Shown here: piece after piece, positions 10,582-19,208 of the stretch
How the letters are laid out: every line of letters starts with the position of its first letter
Numbering within the stretch: position 1 is the first letter of the stretch
Assembly (NCBI GenBank): GCA_021157505.1
Contig: JAGGWI010000167.1
Coordinates: 1-33,149, forward strand
DNA from: Desulfuromusa sp.
GTDB lineage: Bacteria > Desulfobacterota > Desulfuromonadia > Desulfuromonadales > Geopsychrobacteraceae
Direction: 5' to 3'
Length of the DNA: 33,149 nucleotides
The notes under the pieces: model-generated
What the model was told of the DNA's origin: nothing
What the model saw: the letters and a program-made list of their open reading frames with translations, nothing else
Databases searched by the model: none
Program-made: the position numbers and the translations under genes

Positions 10582-10680
10582 AGTGAGGAGTGAAGGGTAA
10601 GGAGTAAGAGGTAAGAGGTCAGGGGTAAGGATTCGTCCACCTCACACCTCACTCCTATAATCTCACTATTTTACTCCTCC
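10582..10680. repeat. degenerate tandem heptamer repeat (about 7 units, consensus RGTNARR) followed by a pyrimidine-rich, partly inverted arm
   Basis: 10582-10630 parses as agtgagg|agtgaag|ggtaagg|agtaaga|ggtaaga|ggtcagg|ggtaagg; 10636-10680 is gtccacctcacacctcactcc...ttttactcctcc. Confidence 0.8.
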
Positions 10681-10683
10681 AAA

Positions 10684-12168
10684 TCAGCTGACTTCAGGGC
10701 GTAATTGTGGGAACAGGATCACATCGCGAATTGAAGCTGAGTTAGTCAGCAGCATCACCAGGCGATCAATACCAATCCCTTCGCCTGCGGTGGGTGGCAG
10801 TCCATATTCAAGAGCACGGATGTAATCCTCATCCATACCGTGAGCTTCTTCATCCCCGGCTTCCTTTTCTTTCAGTTGCTGGAGGAAACGCTCTTTCTGA
10901 TCGATTGGATTATTGAGCTCAGAGAAAGCGTTAGCCAGTTCACGACCGACAATAAACAGTTCAAATCGATCAACAACATCGGGATTCTGATCATTTTTAC
11001 GTGATAACGGTGAAATCTCAGTGGGATATTCAGTAATAAATGTTGGCTGCCAGAGATTTGGCTCAACCACCACATCAAATATTTCTGCCAGTAGTTTACC
11101 GTGACCCATTTGGCTGTCCAATTCCAGACCAAGGGATTGAGCATAGGCAAACGATTTATCCCGATCTTCCAGAACTGTCATATCGGCAGAGCCGTATTTG
11201 ACAATTGACTCCTTCAAGGTTAAACGATCCCACGGCGGAGTCAGATCAACCTCTTTTTCTCCATAAGGGATAACCAGGCTGCCACAAACTTTATCAGTGA
11301 CATGACAAAGCAACTCTTCAGTAAAGTCCATCAAATCGTGATAAGTTGCATACGCCCGATAAAACTCCATCATCGTAAATTCGGGGTTATGCTGGATTGA
11401 AATACCCTCATTTCGAAAGTTACGGTTGATCTCAAACACCCGGTCAAAGCCACCAACAACCAGTCGCTTCAAATAGAGTTCCGGAGCAATTCGCAAAAAC
11501 AGATCCATCTTCAGCGTATTATGGTGCGTCACAAAAGGTTTAGCGGTTGCACCGCCGGCAATCTGGTGCATCATCGGAGTTTCAACTTCAAGATAGTCAT
11601 CAGCCAGCATATATTCACGGATCAGACTGACAATTCGACTCCGTTTACGAAACACTTCGCGCACATCAGGATTAACAATCAAGTCAAGATAGCGCTGGCG
11701 ATAACGGGTTTCTACATCGGTCAGACCGTGCCATTTTTCAGGCAGAGGCAGAAGGGATTTAGTCAGCAACCGGATTTCAGCCGCCCGAACAGAGAGTTCA
11801 TCCGTTTTGGTTCGAAAAGGGGCGCCGGAAACTCCAATAATATCACCGATATCAAACTTTTTGAATTGTTCGAAAGCATCCTCACCAACCTGCTTTTTCG
11901 CAACGTAGATCTGTATCCGGCCGCTCCCATCCTGCACCTGCAAAAATGCCGCCTTGCCAAAATCACGGCGGGCCATAATTCGCCCACCGAGACGGTAAGT
12001 AACGTTCACCTCTTCCAATTTCTGTTTATCATCATCAGCATGAGCTTCAAGCACCTGCTGAGCATTGTGCGTTACCGTAAAATCGTTAGCAAAAGGGTCA
12101 ACACCAGCAGCCTGAAAGCTCTCGATTTTTGCCCGACGTTGCTGTAATAATTCGTTCAGTTCTTCCAT
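10684..12168 (-). CDS. lysS: lysyl-tRNA synthetase (class II)
   Basis: Class II motifs [20 protein letters not shown] and [29 protein letters not shown]; start placed at [12 protein letters not shown]. Confidence 0.96.
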   Translation of the reverse strand: MEELNELLQQRRAKIESFQAAGVDPFANDFTVTHNAQQVLEAHADDDKQKLEEVNVTYRLGGRIMARRDFGKAAFLQVQDGSGRIQIYVAKKQVGEDAFEQFKKFDIGDIIGVSGAPFRTKTDELSVRAAEIRLLTKSLLPLPEKWHGLTDVETRYRQRYLDLIVNPDVREVFRKRSRIVSLIREYMLADDYLEVETPMMHQIAGGATAKPFVTHHNTLKMDLFLRIAPELYLKRLVVGGFDRVFEINRNFRNEGISIQHNPEFTMMEFYRAYATYHDLMDFTEELLCHVTDKVCGSLVIPYGEKEVDLTPPWDRLTLKESIVKYGSADMTVLEDRDKSFAYAQSLGLELDSQMGHGKLLAEIFDVVVEPNLWQPTFITEYPTEISPLSRKNDQNPDVVDRFELFIVGRELANAFSELNNPIDQKERFLQQLKEKEAGDEEAHGMDEDYIRALEYGLPPTAGEGIGIDRLVMLLTNSASIRDVILFPQLRPEVS

Positions 12169-12295
12169 AATTACTATCCTTAACTGTTCAATTTGGTGCC
12201 GCAAGATAACCTCAGCACCCCGGTTTCGTCAAGGCAGAAAGGCCCTTTAATAGCGACAAACCACCAATACAGATTAATTCTGAAAAAATCCACTG

Positions 12296-12331
12296 TTGCA
12301 GGGCTTTAAAAACACTTTTAACCCCCTGCAA
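12296..12331 (-). other. hairpin immediately after the thioesterase stop codon
   Basis: ttgcagggctttaaaaacacttttaaccccctgcaa: 8-bp perfect outer stem (TTGCAGGG/CCCTGCAA) plus inner TTTAAAA/TTTTAA pairing; no clear U-tract, so not called a terminator. Confidence 0.5.
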
Positions 12332-12742
12332 TCATAAACTTTCGAAGGCTGTCAGTGCAGAGCGAATCGCGGCCGGAATACGGCATGATTTACGCGTCTG
12401 GTAGTTAAAACAAAGCAACGGGGTCTCCCCTTCTACTGTCAATTCACCATCCCGCTCAATCCGGTATTCCATCATCCAACTGGAACGTTTCAACTGCCGT
12501 GATTTAACCCCGATAGACAACTGATCACCGAGAAACATCTCTTTGCGAAAATAGACATGTGCTTCTGGCATAATAATTCCGCAGCCACCAAGATCAATCT
12601 CGGTATATGGGCCGAGTGTGGCCAGATAAGCAATTCGGGCATCCTGAAAGAAATTCAATACAGCCGAGTTAGCGACATGACCACCGTAGTTGATATCAGC
12701 GACACCGACACGATAGGTAAATTGAAATAGAAAGTTTTCCAT
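12332..12742 (-). CDS. acyl-CoA thioesterase, 4-hydroxybenzoyl-CoA thioesterase-like hot-dog fold
   Basis: MENFLFQFTYRVGVADINYGGHVANSAVLNFFQDARIAYLATLG resembles the YbgC/4HBT active-site region. The longer ORF start (12862) runs into a repeat element. Confidence 0.8.
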   Translation of the reverse strand: MENFLFQFTYRVGVADINYGGHVANSAVLNFFQDARIAYLATLGPYTEIDLGGCGIIMPEAHVYFRKEMFLGDQLSIGVKSRQLKRSSWMMEYRIERDGELTVEGETPLLCFNYQTRKSCRIPAAIRSALTAFESL

Positions 12743-12827
12743 AAAGACCTCGTTACGACAAATCCCCTCAATTCCCCTGTTTCTAAGGTGGATGTTTAAA
12801 AGCGCCCCGCTTTGGAACAGAAGGGCC

Positions 12828-12993
12828 AGGAGCCTGTCGGACACTCCATGAACTGGCTGCAAATCCGTTTATTTGGCTCAGTTTTCAGCTCCTTTTTGCC
12901 CCATAGCTATGGCTATGAGCCTGCAAACGAGCTAAAAAACTGTTCTCAAACCTCCAAATTTTCGCTTCAGTTCGTAGTGTCCGACAGACTCCT
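12828..12993. repeat. full copy (A) of the ctgtcggac palindromic repeat family, 166 bp
   Basis: Terminal inverted repeats aggagcctgtcggacact / agtgtccgacagactcct; internal sequence nearly identical, inverted, to 24745-24909. Confidence 0.92.
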
Positions 12994-13015
12994 AGGGAAG
13001 ATTCGAAAATCAGAA

Positions 13016-13831
13016 TCAACGCTGACATATGGGGCAGAAAAAGGTAGAACGCTGCCCCAACCGCTGACTGTGGATGGGCTGACCACAGATCATGCAGAGT
13101 TCGCCACTGCGGTTGTAAACCTGCAATTGTTGCGCAAAATAACCTGGCCTGCCGTCAGCTTGGCTGAAATTATTGATCGTTGTGCCACCAGCGGTTATTG
13201 CTTCGTGCAGAATTTTCTTAATTGCACCGGTCAGATTTGTATAACGCTCAAGGCCAACCCTTCCCGCGGCTCGATCTGGGCGGATTCCAGCACGAAACAG
13301 GGATTCACTGGCATAGATATTCCCCACTCCGACAACCGTTTTCTGGTCCATGATGAATTGCTTAATCGACTGTTTTTTCCCTTTAGCAATGGCATAGAGA
13401 TAATCCCCATTAAAGAGATCGGTCAGTGGCTCAGGTCCAAGCTTATGGAGTAATTTGTGGCTGTAGGGATCGGTGTCGGTGTAAATAAATGCACCAAACT
13501 TACGTGGGTCGGTCAAACGCAAACACTGCCCGTCGGTAAAGATCAGATCGACATGATCATGTTTCTGTTCAGTTGTTCCTGCAGGAACAATGCGCAAACT
13601 GCCCGACATCCCCAAATGTAAAATTATTGTTCCCCGGTCACAGGAGAGCAACAGATACTTTGCCCGGCGTTCAACTTTGTTTATTTTCTGCCCGGGAAGA
13701 TGGTGACAAAGGGTTGGATCAAGCGGCCAGCGCAATTTGGCGGTTCTAAACACACACTCCAGAATGGTGCGATCGGTGATATGAGGAGCAATCCCGCGGA
13801 GGGTCGTTTCTACTTCAGGCAATTCAGGCAT
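13016..13831 (-). CDS. mutM: formamidopyrimidine-DNA glycosylase (Fpg/MutM)
   Basis: N-terminal MPELPEVETTLRGI and C-terminal zinc finger CMICGQPI...FFCPICQR. Confidence 0.96.
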   Translation of the reverse strand: MPELPEVETTLRGIAPHITDRTILECVFRTAKLRWPLDPTLCHHLPGQKINKVERRAKYLLLSCDRGTIILHLGMSGSLRIVPAGTTEQKHDHVDLIFTDGQCLRLTDPRKFGAFIYTDTDPYSHKLLHKLGPEPLTDLFNGDYLYAIAKGKKQSIKQFIMDQKTVVGVGNIYASESLFRAGIRPDRAAGRVGLERYTNLTGAIKKILHEAITAGGTTINNFSQADGRPGYFAQQLQVYNRSGELCMICGQPIHSQRLGQRSTFFCPICQR

Positions 13832-13834
13832 AAT

Positions 13835-14257
13835 TTAAAAACGGATCTTTTGTGGGGCACTATCAAAGTGGTGAAAAGCAATTTTATCGGGTGAACCGGA
13901 ATAATCATCAGCTGCCAACTTCTGCGCTGAGTGATAGCGCCAACCGGCAGCAGTTTCAATCAACATAGCGAGTTCGTAAAAAAACTGGGGCCCAACATCA
14001 GTCTCTATTTCTATCACCAGAAGCACCTCCAGTTGCGTTTCCTCAACCCTTCTCTGGCACAAACAGTGCCAGTTTTTAATCTTAATACCACTCAACTGTT
14101 GTTCAGCAAAACGGATATAGGTGCTACGACTACCGAATTGTTGCAAAAAGGGTGCATCGTGGTGGTAGCTGTCATAGACCGCAGCGTAATCTCCTCCACC
14201 TAAAGCGGAGAAGCGCCGCTCCAAAAACTGCAGAGCTGTCATTAAATCAAGTCTCAC
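13835..14257 (-). CDS. small protein, possibly NTF2-like/SnoaL or YchJ-like fold
   Basis: 140-aa ORF just upstream of mutM in the same direction; ALQFLERRFSALGGGDYAAVYDSYHHDAPFLQQFGSRSTYIRFAEQQL resembles NTF2-like/YchJ proteins. Confidence 0.55.
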   Translation of the reverse strand: MRLDLMTALQFLERRFSALGGGDYAAVYDSYHHDAPFLQQFGSRSTYIRFAEQQLSGIKIKNWHCLCQRRVEETQLEVLLVIEIETDVGPQFFYELAMLIETAAGWRYHSAQKLAADDYSGSPDKIAFHHFDSAPQKIRF

Positions 14258-14281
14258 AAAAAGACAATGGCTATGCCATCA

Positions 14282-15139
14282 TCATTCTTTTAACCTCGGG
14301 TCAAAAGCATCGCGAACTCCCTCACCAAGAAGGTTATAACCTAAAACAGTTATTAAGATTGCCAGTCCGGGAAAAACCGATAACCACCAGGCACTGCCAA
14401 GGGTTTGCTTACCGACAATCAACATATTCCCCCACGAGGGGGTTGGCGGCTGCACGCCGATACCGAGAAATGAAAGGGCACTTTCGGTCAGGATGGCCCC
14501 GGCAACTCCCAGGGTAGCAGAAACCAGAACTGGCGACATGGCATTGGGTAGAATGTGGCGGAAAATGAGCCGCAGGTCGGAGGCTCCAAGAGCCTGGGCA
14601 GCAAGCACAAAATCACGCTGGCGCAAACTGAGAAATTCTGCCCGGATCAGGCGTGCCACCCCCATCCAACTGGTCAGTCCAATCACAATCATGATATTCC
14701 AGATGGAGGGATCAAGAAATGCAATCACCGCCAGAATCAGAAAGAAAGTTGGAAAACAGAGCATGATATCAACAAAACGCATTACCAGCGCATCGACCCA
14801 ACTGCCATAATAACCGGCTAGAGAACCGAGAATGATACCAATGATGGTTGAAATGCCAACGGCAACAAATCCGACCAGGAGTGAAATCCGCGCACCGTAA
14901 AGCATCCGCACAAACACCTCCCGCCCCAGGTCATCGGTTCCGAAAGGATGCGCCATACTTGGCGGCAAGAGGCTCTGTCCAATATCTATAGCCGCAGGAT
15001 CAACACCACTGAATGAAGCAGCGGCTGCCATCAGGAACATAACCAGAACGATTCCGGCACCAACCAGAGCCATACGGTTATGACGTAACCGTTGCCAGAT
15101 GACATCGAGAAGAAAAATACGCCGAGATTGTGACTTCAT
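14282..15139 (-). CDS. oppC: peptide/nickel-type ABC transporter permease (OppC/DppC family)
   Basis: HPFGTDDLGREVFVRMLYGARISLLVG, ALGASDLRLIFRHILPNAMSPVLV (EAA loop), FLGIGVQPPTPSWG. Confidence 0.93.
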   Translation of the reverse strand: MKSQSRRIFLLDVIWQRLRHNRMALVGAGIVLVMFLMAAAASFSGVDPAAIDIGQSLLPPSMAHPFGTDDLGREVFVRMLYGARISLLVGFVAVGISTIIGIILGSLAGYYGSWVDALVMRFVDIMLCFPTFFLILAVIAFLDPSIWNIMIVIGLTSWMGVARLIRAEFLSLRQRDFVLAAQALGASDLRLIFRHILPNAMSPVLVSATLGVAGAILTESALSFLGIGVQPPTPSWGNMLIVGKQTLGSAWWLSVFPGLAILITVLGYNLLGEGVRDAFDPRLKE

Positions 15140-15744
15140 CAGTTGAACTTTACCCGTTCGATATCAAGCATACTTAAAACCCCTTTTTCTTTCAATAGCT
15201 CCAGCAAACGGTCAAGCCGTGGGTCCTCTGTAGCGGCAGCACTGAAATCGACCACGTTATAGTCAATCACACTTTTTTCGATTGGAGGTTTAGTTGGCTC
15301 CTTGAAGATATTGCTTTTAATCGCCTGCTCAATTTCAATCTCTAAAGCCAACACCGGAATGATCTTACACCCGGTTGCAAATTGTAAATCATCAATGAGT
15401 TTGAGATTGGTCGGATCAGTCATCGCTACGCGCAATATTTTTTCATTTCTGGTTTTGCGTAGTTCAATCGGGATCACCATCAATTCCAACATTCGATCAA
15501 CCGACAACAGTGTCATAAGCGGCTCTGGAACTTCAAAGTCCTGCAGAGAGATCCGAGAGTATTTTTCCTGAGACTCCAGAAATTCGACGATCGTCTCCTC
15601 AGGTAGATAGCCGAGCTTGACCAGGGCACTGCCGATCTGGCCGCCCAGATTACGTTGCATGGAAAGTGCAGATTCAAGTTGAAATTGATCAATCAGTCCA
15701 GCTTCCACCAACATCTCACCTAAGCGATTTACATTACTTTTCAT
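15139..15744 (-). CDS. MshEN/GspE-II N-terminal-domain protein without an attached ATPase
   Basis: MKSNVNRLGEMLVEAGLIDQFQLESALSMQRNLGGQIGSALVKLGYLPEETIVEFLESQ...LRVAMTDPTNLKLIDDLQFATGCKIIPVLALEIEIEQAI is the GspE/PilB N-terminal pattern; overlaps the oppC start as TGATG. Confidence 0.85.
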   Translation of the reverse strand: MKSNVNRLGEMLVEAGLIDQFQLESALSMQRNLGGQIGSALVKLGYLPEETIVEFLESQEKYSRISLQDFEVPEPLMTLLSVDRMLELMVIPIELRKTRNEKILRVAMTDPTNLKLIDDLQFATGCKIIPVLALEIEIEQAIKSNIFKEPTKPPIEKSVIDYNVVDFSAAATEDPRLDRLLELLKEKGVLSMLDIERVKFN

Positions 15745-15772
15745 AGAATCCCTACTTTTCTTGGTTTTTCCA

Positions 15773-16768
15773 TCACCTTGAACCCCCACCCTGGTGGCTG
15801 TGACGAATACGCGGATCTGCCAGAGCGTAACAGATATCTGCCAATAAATTTCCAAACAGTGTCAAAACGGCACCCATAACCAGAATCCCCATGATCAACG
15901 GATAATCCCGCATCATAACACCATCGTAAAAAAGTTTTCCCATCCCCGGAATAGCGAAAATTGTTTCAAAAATCACACTGCCGCCAATTAATCCCGGTAC
16001 CGAGAGCCCCAGGATAGTAATGACCGGCAACAGCGCATTACGTAAAGCATGCTTATAAATAACCACCCGTTCCGACAAACCCTTAGCCCGGGCAGTCAGA
16101 ATATAATCCTGGCGAATCACTTCAAGCATATTAGAGCGCATATAGCGGGAAAATCCTGCCAGCCCACCAATGGCAGAAACAAACACCGGCAAAATCAGAT
16201 GCTTGATCCGATCAAGTAGCTGCCCTCCCCAACTTAAATACTCATAGCCAAGGGATTTCAAACCAGAAACCGGCAATACCCCCAGACGCACACCAAACCA
16301 ATCCATAAGCAGCAGCGCTAACCAGAATGAAGGCATGGCGAAACCAGTAAAAACCAGAATGGTGGTCAGCCGATCAAAACCAGAATTTCGTTGAATTGCT
16401 GAAATAATCCCCAGCGGGATAGAAACTGCAAGAATCAAAATAATCGAAAGCAGATTGAGTAAAATAGTCACCGGTAAACGCTCTAGAACTTTGTCCAAAA
16501 CCGGTCTGCGGTCGGTGGCAAAAGATTCACCAAAATCAAGCCGTAACAAGCGTGACAGCCACTTTCCATATTGGACATAAAGGGGCTGATCCAGTCCATA
16601 TTCAGCACGTAACCGCTCCTGTAGTTCAGAGCTGGCCTGCGGATTAAGCTGAGTTTGCAGGTCCGTTGGTTCACCAGGAGCCAAATGGATAACCACAAAT
16701 GAAATCAGGGTGATCCCCAGTAGCAAGGGAATTAACAGCAATAGACGTCTCGCAATATAGCTCAGCAT
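15773..16768 (-). CDS. oppB: peptide/nickel-type ABC transporter permease (OppB/DppB family)
   Basis: [37 protein letters not shown] loop [29 protein letters not shown]. Confidence 0.93.
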   Translation of the reverse strand: MLSYIARRLLLLIPLLLGITLISFVVIHLAPGEPTDLQTQLNPQASSELQERLRAEYGLDQPLYVQYGKWLSRLLRLDFGESFATDRRPVLDKVLERLPVTILLNLLSIILILAVSIPLGIISAIQRNSGFDRLTTILVFTGFAMPSFWLALLLMDWFGVRLGVLPVSGLKSLGYEYLSWGGQLLDRIKHLILPVFVSAIGGLAGFSRYMRSNMLEVIRQDYILTARAKGLSERVVIYKHALRNALLPVITILGLSVPGLIGGSVIFETIFAIPGMGKLFYDGVMMRDYPLIMGILVMGAVLTLFGNLLADICYALADPRIRHSHQGGGSR

Positions 16769-16794
16769 AAAACTCTCACCAGAAAAACGTCATT

Positions 16795-18432
16795 TCAGCG
16801 GGCATATTTTTGTTCTGCCTTGGGTACAAACCACTGATTAAAATTATAGCGGATCCCGGCGGGTTCCGGTTTTACCCCACGAAACCTCTTGGACACTGCC
16901 GGTAAAGCCTCACCAATATAGAGAAATGTATAGGGCTGCTCTTCAGCCAGTATTTCCTGGAAACGGTCATAAAAAACTTTGCGCTGGCGTTGATCAAAAA
17001 CTCGCCGACCTTGCTCCAGCATACTATCGACCTCTCCGTTTTTAAAACCAACAAAGTTCAATTCACGCGGGCCGGTCTTACTGGAATGCCAGATATTATA
17101 CTGATCCGGCTCTGGTCCACCGGTCCAACCAAGAATCGTCGCATCAAAGTTGCCCGGATTGATAAACTCCTTGAGAAACGTTGCCCATTCAATAATCCGC
17201 AAATTTACTGCAACACCAATCTCTTTGAAACGCCGTTGAATAATTTCACCGGTCTTCGAGCGCAGATCATTGCCCTGATTGGTAACAATCGTAAATGCCA
17301 GTTCCTTGCCATCCTTGTCCAAAATACCATTGTCATCAGTATCCTGCCAGCCAGCTTCGGCCAAAAGCTGTCGAGCCTTATCTGGATCGTACGAATATTT
17401 TGCAACATCACCATTATAAACCCAGGTATCCGGCTTATATGGCCCGGTGGCAACTTTACCATACCCCAGCAGGACACCATCAATAAGTTCCTGTTTATTG
17501 ATAGCATAGGAGAGAGCCTGCCTGACTCGTTTATCCTGAAACAGCGGACGCTTCATATTATAACCGAGGTAAGTATACCCGAAATTCAGATAACGGTATT
17601 TATTATACAGCCGCCTGAATGCGGGGGTATCTGTCTGGCGATCAAACTGCAATGGTGAAAGGCCCATATAATCAAGACTACCGGTCTGCAATTCAAGAAA
17701 CTGAGTGGAAATATCAGGAATAATTCGATAGACGACTCGCTTGATGTATGGTTGCCCCTCAAAGTAGTCAGGATTGGACTCAAGAACAATTTTCTCACCC
17801 CCCAGCCACTCAATAAACCGATAGGGGCCAGTGCCAACCGGCTTACGTGCCAGCAGACTTTTGGTGATACTTTCACCTTCCAACAAGTGGCGAGGATGAA
17901 TTGACGTCGCCCAACTGATCAATGCCGGAGCATAGGGCTTGTCATAATGAACGATAAAGGTGTAGGGGTCGGGTGTTTCTATCCCGGTGACCTGTTTAAA
18001 TGATTCGGCATAAGCTGTCGGAGTTTTGGGATCGACATAAAGCTGATAGGTAAATCTTACGTCTGCAGAAGTAAATGGTGCACCATCGTGCCAGGTCACC
18101 CCTTGGCGCAGGTGAAAAGTGATGGTCAAATTGTCCTCTGAGATCTCCCAGGATTCAGCCAGTTCCCCCTCTATCTGCAGATTTTTATCATAACGGATCA
18201 AACCGTTATAGATTAAACCATTGATCGAACTGGAAGCGGAATCTGAAGCCAGAACTGGCAACAGAGTGCTGGCATCCCCAATTGAAGATTCAATAAAAGT
18301 GTCGCCATATTCTGGGGCAACTGCCACGACAGTTCCCGGGTGGCTGGCTTCATTACTGTTACTGCAACCGCCAAGCAGTAACATAACAATCGTGATAAAT
18401 AAAAAGTGACGGGTGAAAGTATTTTTCATCAA
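16795..18432 (-). CDS. oppA: peptide-binding ABC transporter substrate-binding lipoprotein
   Basis: Lipobox LLLGGCSNSN; SBP family 5 motif LAESWEISEDNLTITFHLRQGVTWHDGAPFTSADVRFTY. Confidence 0.92.
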   Translation of the reverse strand: MMKNTFTRHFLFITIVMLLLGGCSNSNEASHPGTVVAVAPEYGDTFIESSIGDASTLLPVLASDSASSSINGLIYNGLIRYDKNLQIEGELAESWEISEDNLTITFHLRQGVTWHDGAPFTSADVRFTYQLYVDPKTPTAYAESFKQVTGIETPDPYTFIVHYDKPYAPALISWATSIHPRHLLEGESITKSLLARKPVGTGPYRFIEWLGGEKIVLESNPDYFEGQPYIKRVVYRIIPDISTQFLELQTGSLDYMGLSPLQFDRQTDTPAFRRLYNKYRYLNFGYTYLGYNMKRPLFQDKRVRQALSYAINKQELIDGVLLGYGKVATGPYKPDTWVYNGDVAKYSYDPDKARQLLAEAGWQDTDDNGILDKDGKELAFTIVTNQGNDLRSKTGEIIQRRFKEIGVAVNLRIIEWATFLKEFINPGNFDATILGWTGGPEPDQYNIWHSSKTGPRELNFVGFKNGEVDSMLEQGRRVFDQRQRKVFYDRFQEILAEEQPYTFLYIGEALPAVSKRFRGVKPEPAGIRYNFNQWFVPKAEQKYAR

Positions 18433-18443
18433 TTTATACCAGC

Positions 18444-19208
18444 TCAGTCAGGCAATTCTTCAATCGGGATATTCACATGTTCTTTCAGGGAAAACCGGGC
18501 AAGATCAATCCTTGTGTTGACCTTCAGATCAGAAAATTTCACTTTAATCCGAGTCTGTTCCAGTGGCATTGCAAGCTGGACCAGTTGTGGAAACTGATTT
18601 TTCTTGGAAAACTTTTGATAATCAACGGACAGATACATTTCCGCCGCCGCAAAATAGCGACAACCTACGACTCTGAGTTGCTGATCAAATAACAGTTCCT
18701 GACGGTTATTGTCGGAACCCAGCAAGGTCAATATTAAGTTTTTTCCTGATACAGTAACACTGCTGTGCTGATAAACAATCAGCGGCGGCTCATACAGCAA
18801 CAGGGTGAGCAAATCTTCTATCGCAAGGGGAACCTTGATAAAACGGTAAAGATTTTCATAACTGGCCGAACCACGGAAAAACCTGGCAGGTACAGTCGTA
18901 TTGAGAAATACCGTCAAAATTTCACCGTCAGAGGCAATTTGGAGTGCGAGTTGGCCAAATCCAGTGAGCACATCAGCCCGTAACCGATCCGGTTTCTGCA
19001 ATAAGAGAAACTGTTGGCTGGAAAAAAACTTCTTTTCAGTGGTCAAAGCCACACTGGCAGCGGCATCTAACGACGAATAGCGCTTTGAATTGGAGCTAAG
19101 GCCATCCAGTAACTGCTGTGCCGTGGGGATTTCGGTCCAAACCGGATCCGGCGGACGAATACAACCGACCAGCAGAACAAACAGAGATAAAAGCAACCAG
19201 CGCATCAA
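18444..19208 (-). CDS. outer-membrane-type lipoprotein, DUF4292/LolB-like
   Basis: Lipobox LFVLLVGCIRPP; FFSSQQFLLLQKPDRLRADVLTGFGQLALQIASDGEILTVFLN is LolB/LppX-like beta half-barrel sequence. Confidence 0.7.
   Translation of the reverse strand: MMRWLLLSLFVLLVGCIRPPDPVWTEIPTAQQLLDGLSSNSKRYSSLDAAASVALTTEKKFFSSQQFLLLQKPDRLRADVLTGFGQLALQIASDGEILTVFLNTTVPARFFRGSASYENLYRFIKVPLAIEDLLTLLLYEPPLIVYQHSSVTVSGKNLILTLLGSDNNRQELLFDQQLRVVGCRYFAAAEMYLSVDYQKFSKKNQFPQLVQLAMPLEQTRIKVKFSDLKVNTRIDLARFSLKEHVNIPIEELPD

Noticed and set aside
11521-12147. 208-aa plus-strand ORF
   Set aside because: Fully antisense to lysS; no domain-like sequence.
12743-12862. N-terminal extension of the thioesterase ORF
   Set aside because: The extension runs into repeat copy A; MENFLFQFTYRV at 12742 matches the start of hot-dog thioesterases.
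12812-13453. 213-aa plus-strand ORF
   Set aside because: Covers repeat copy A and then runs antisense to mutM; no recognisable protein features.
16990-17658. 222-aa plus-strand ORF
   Set aside because: Antisense to the well-supported peptide-binding protein gene; no domain-like composition.
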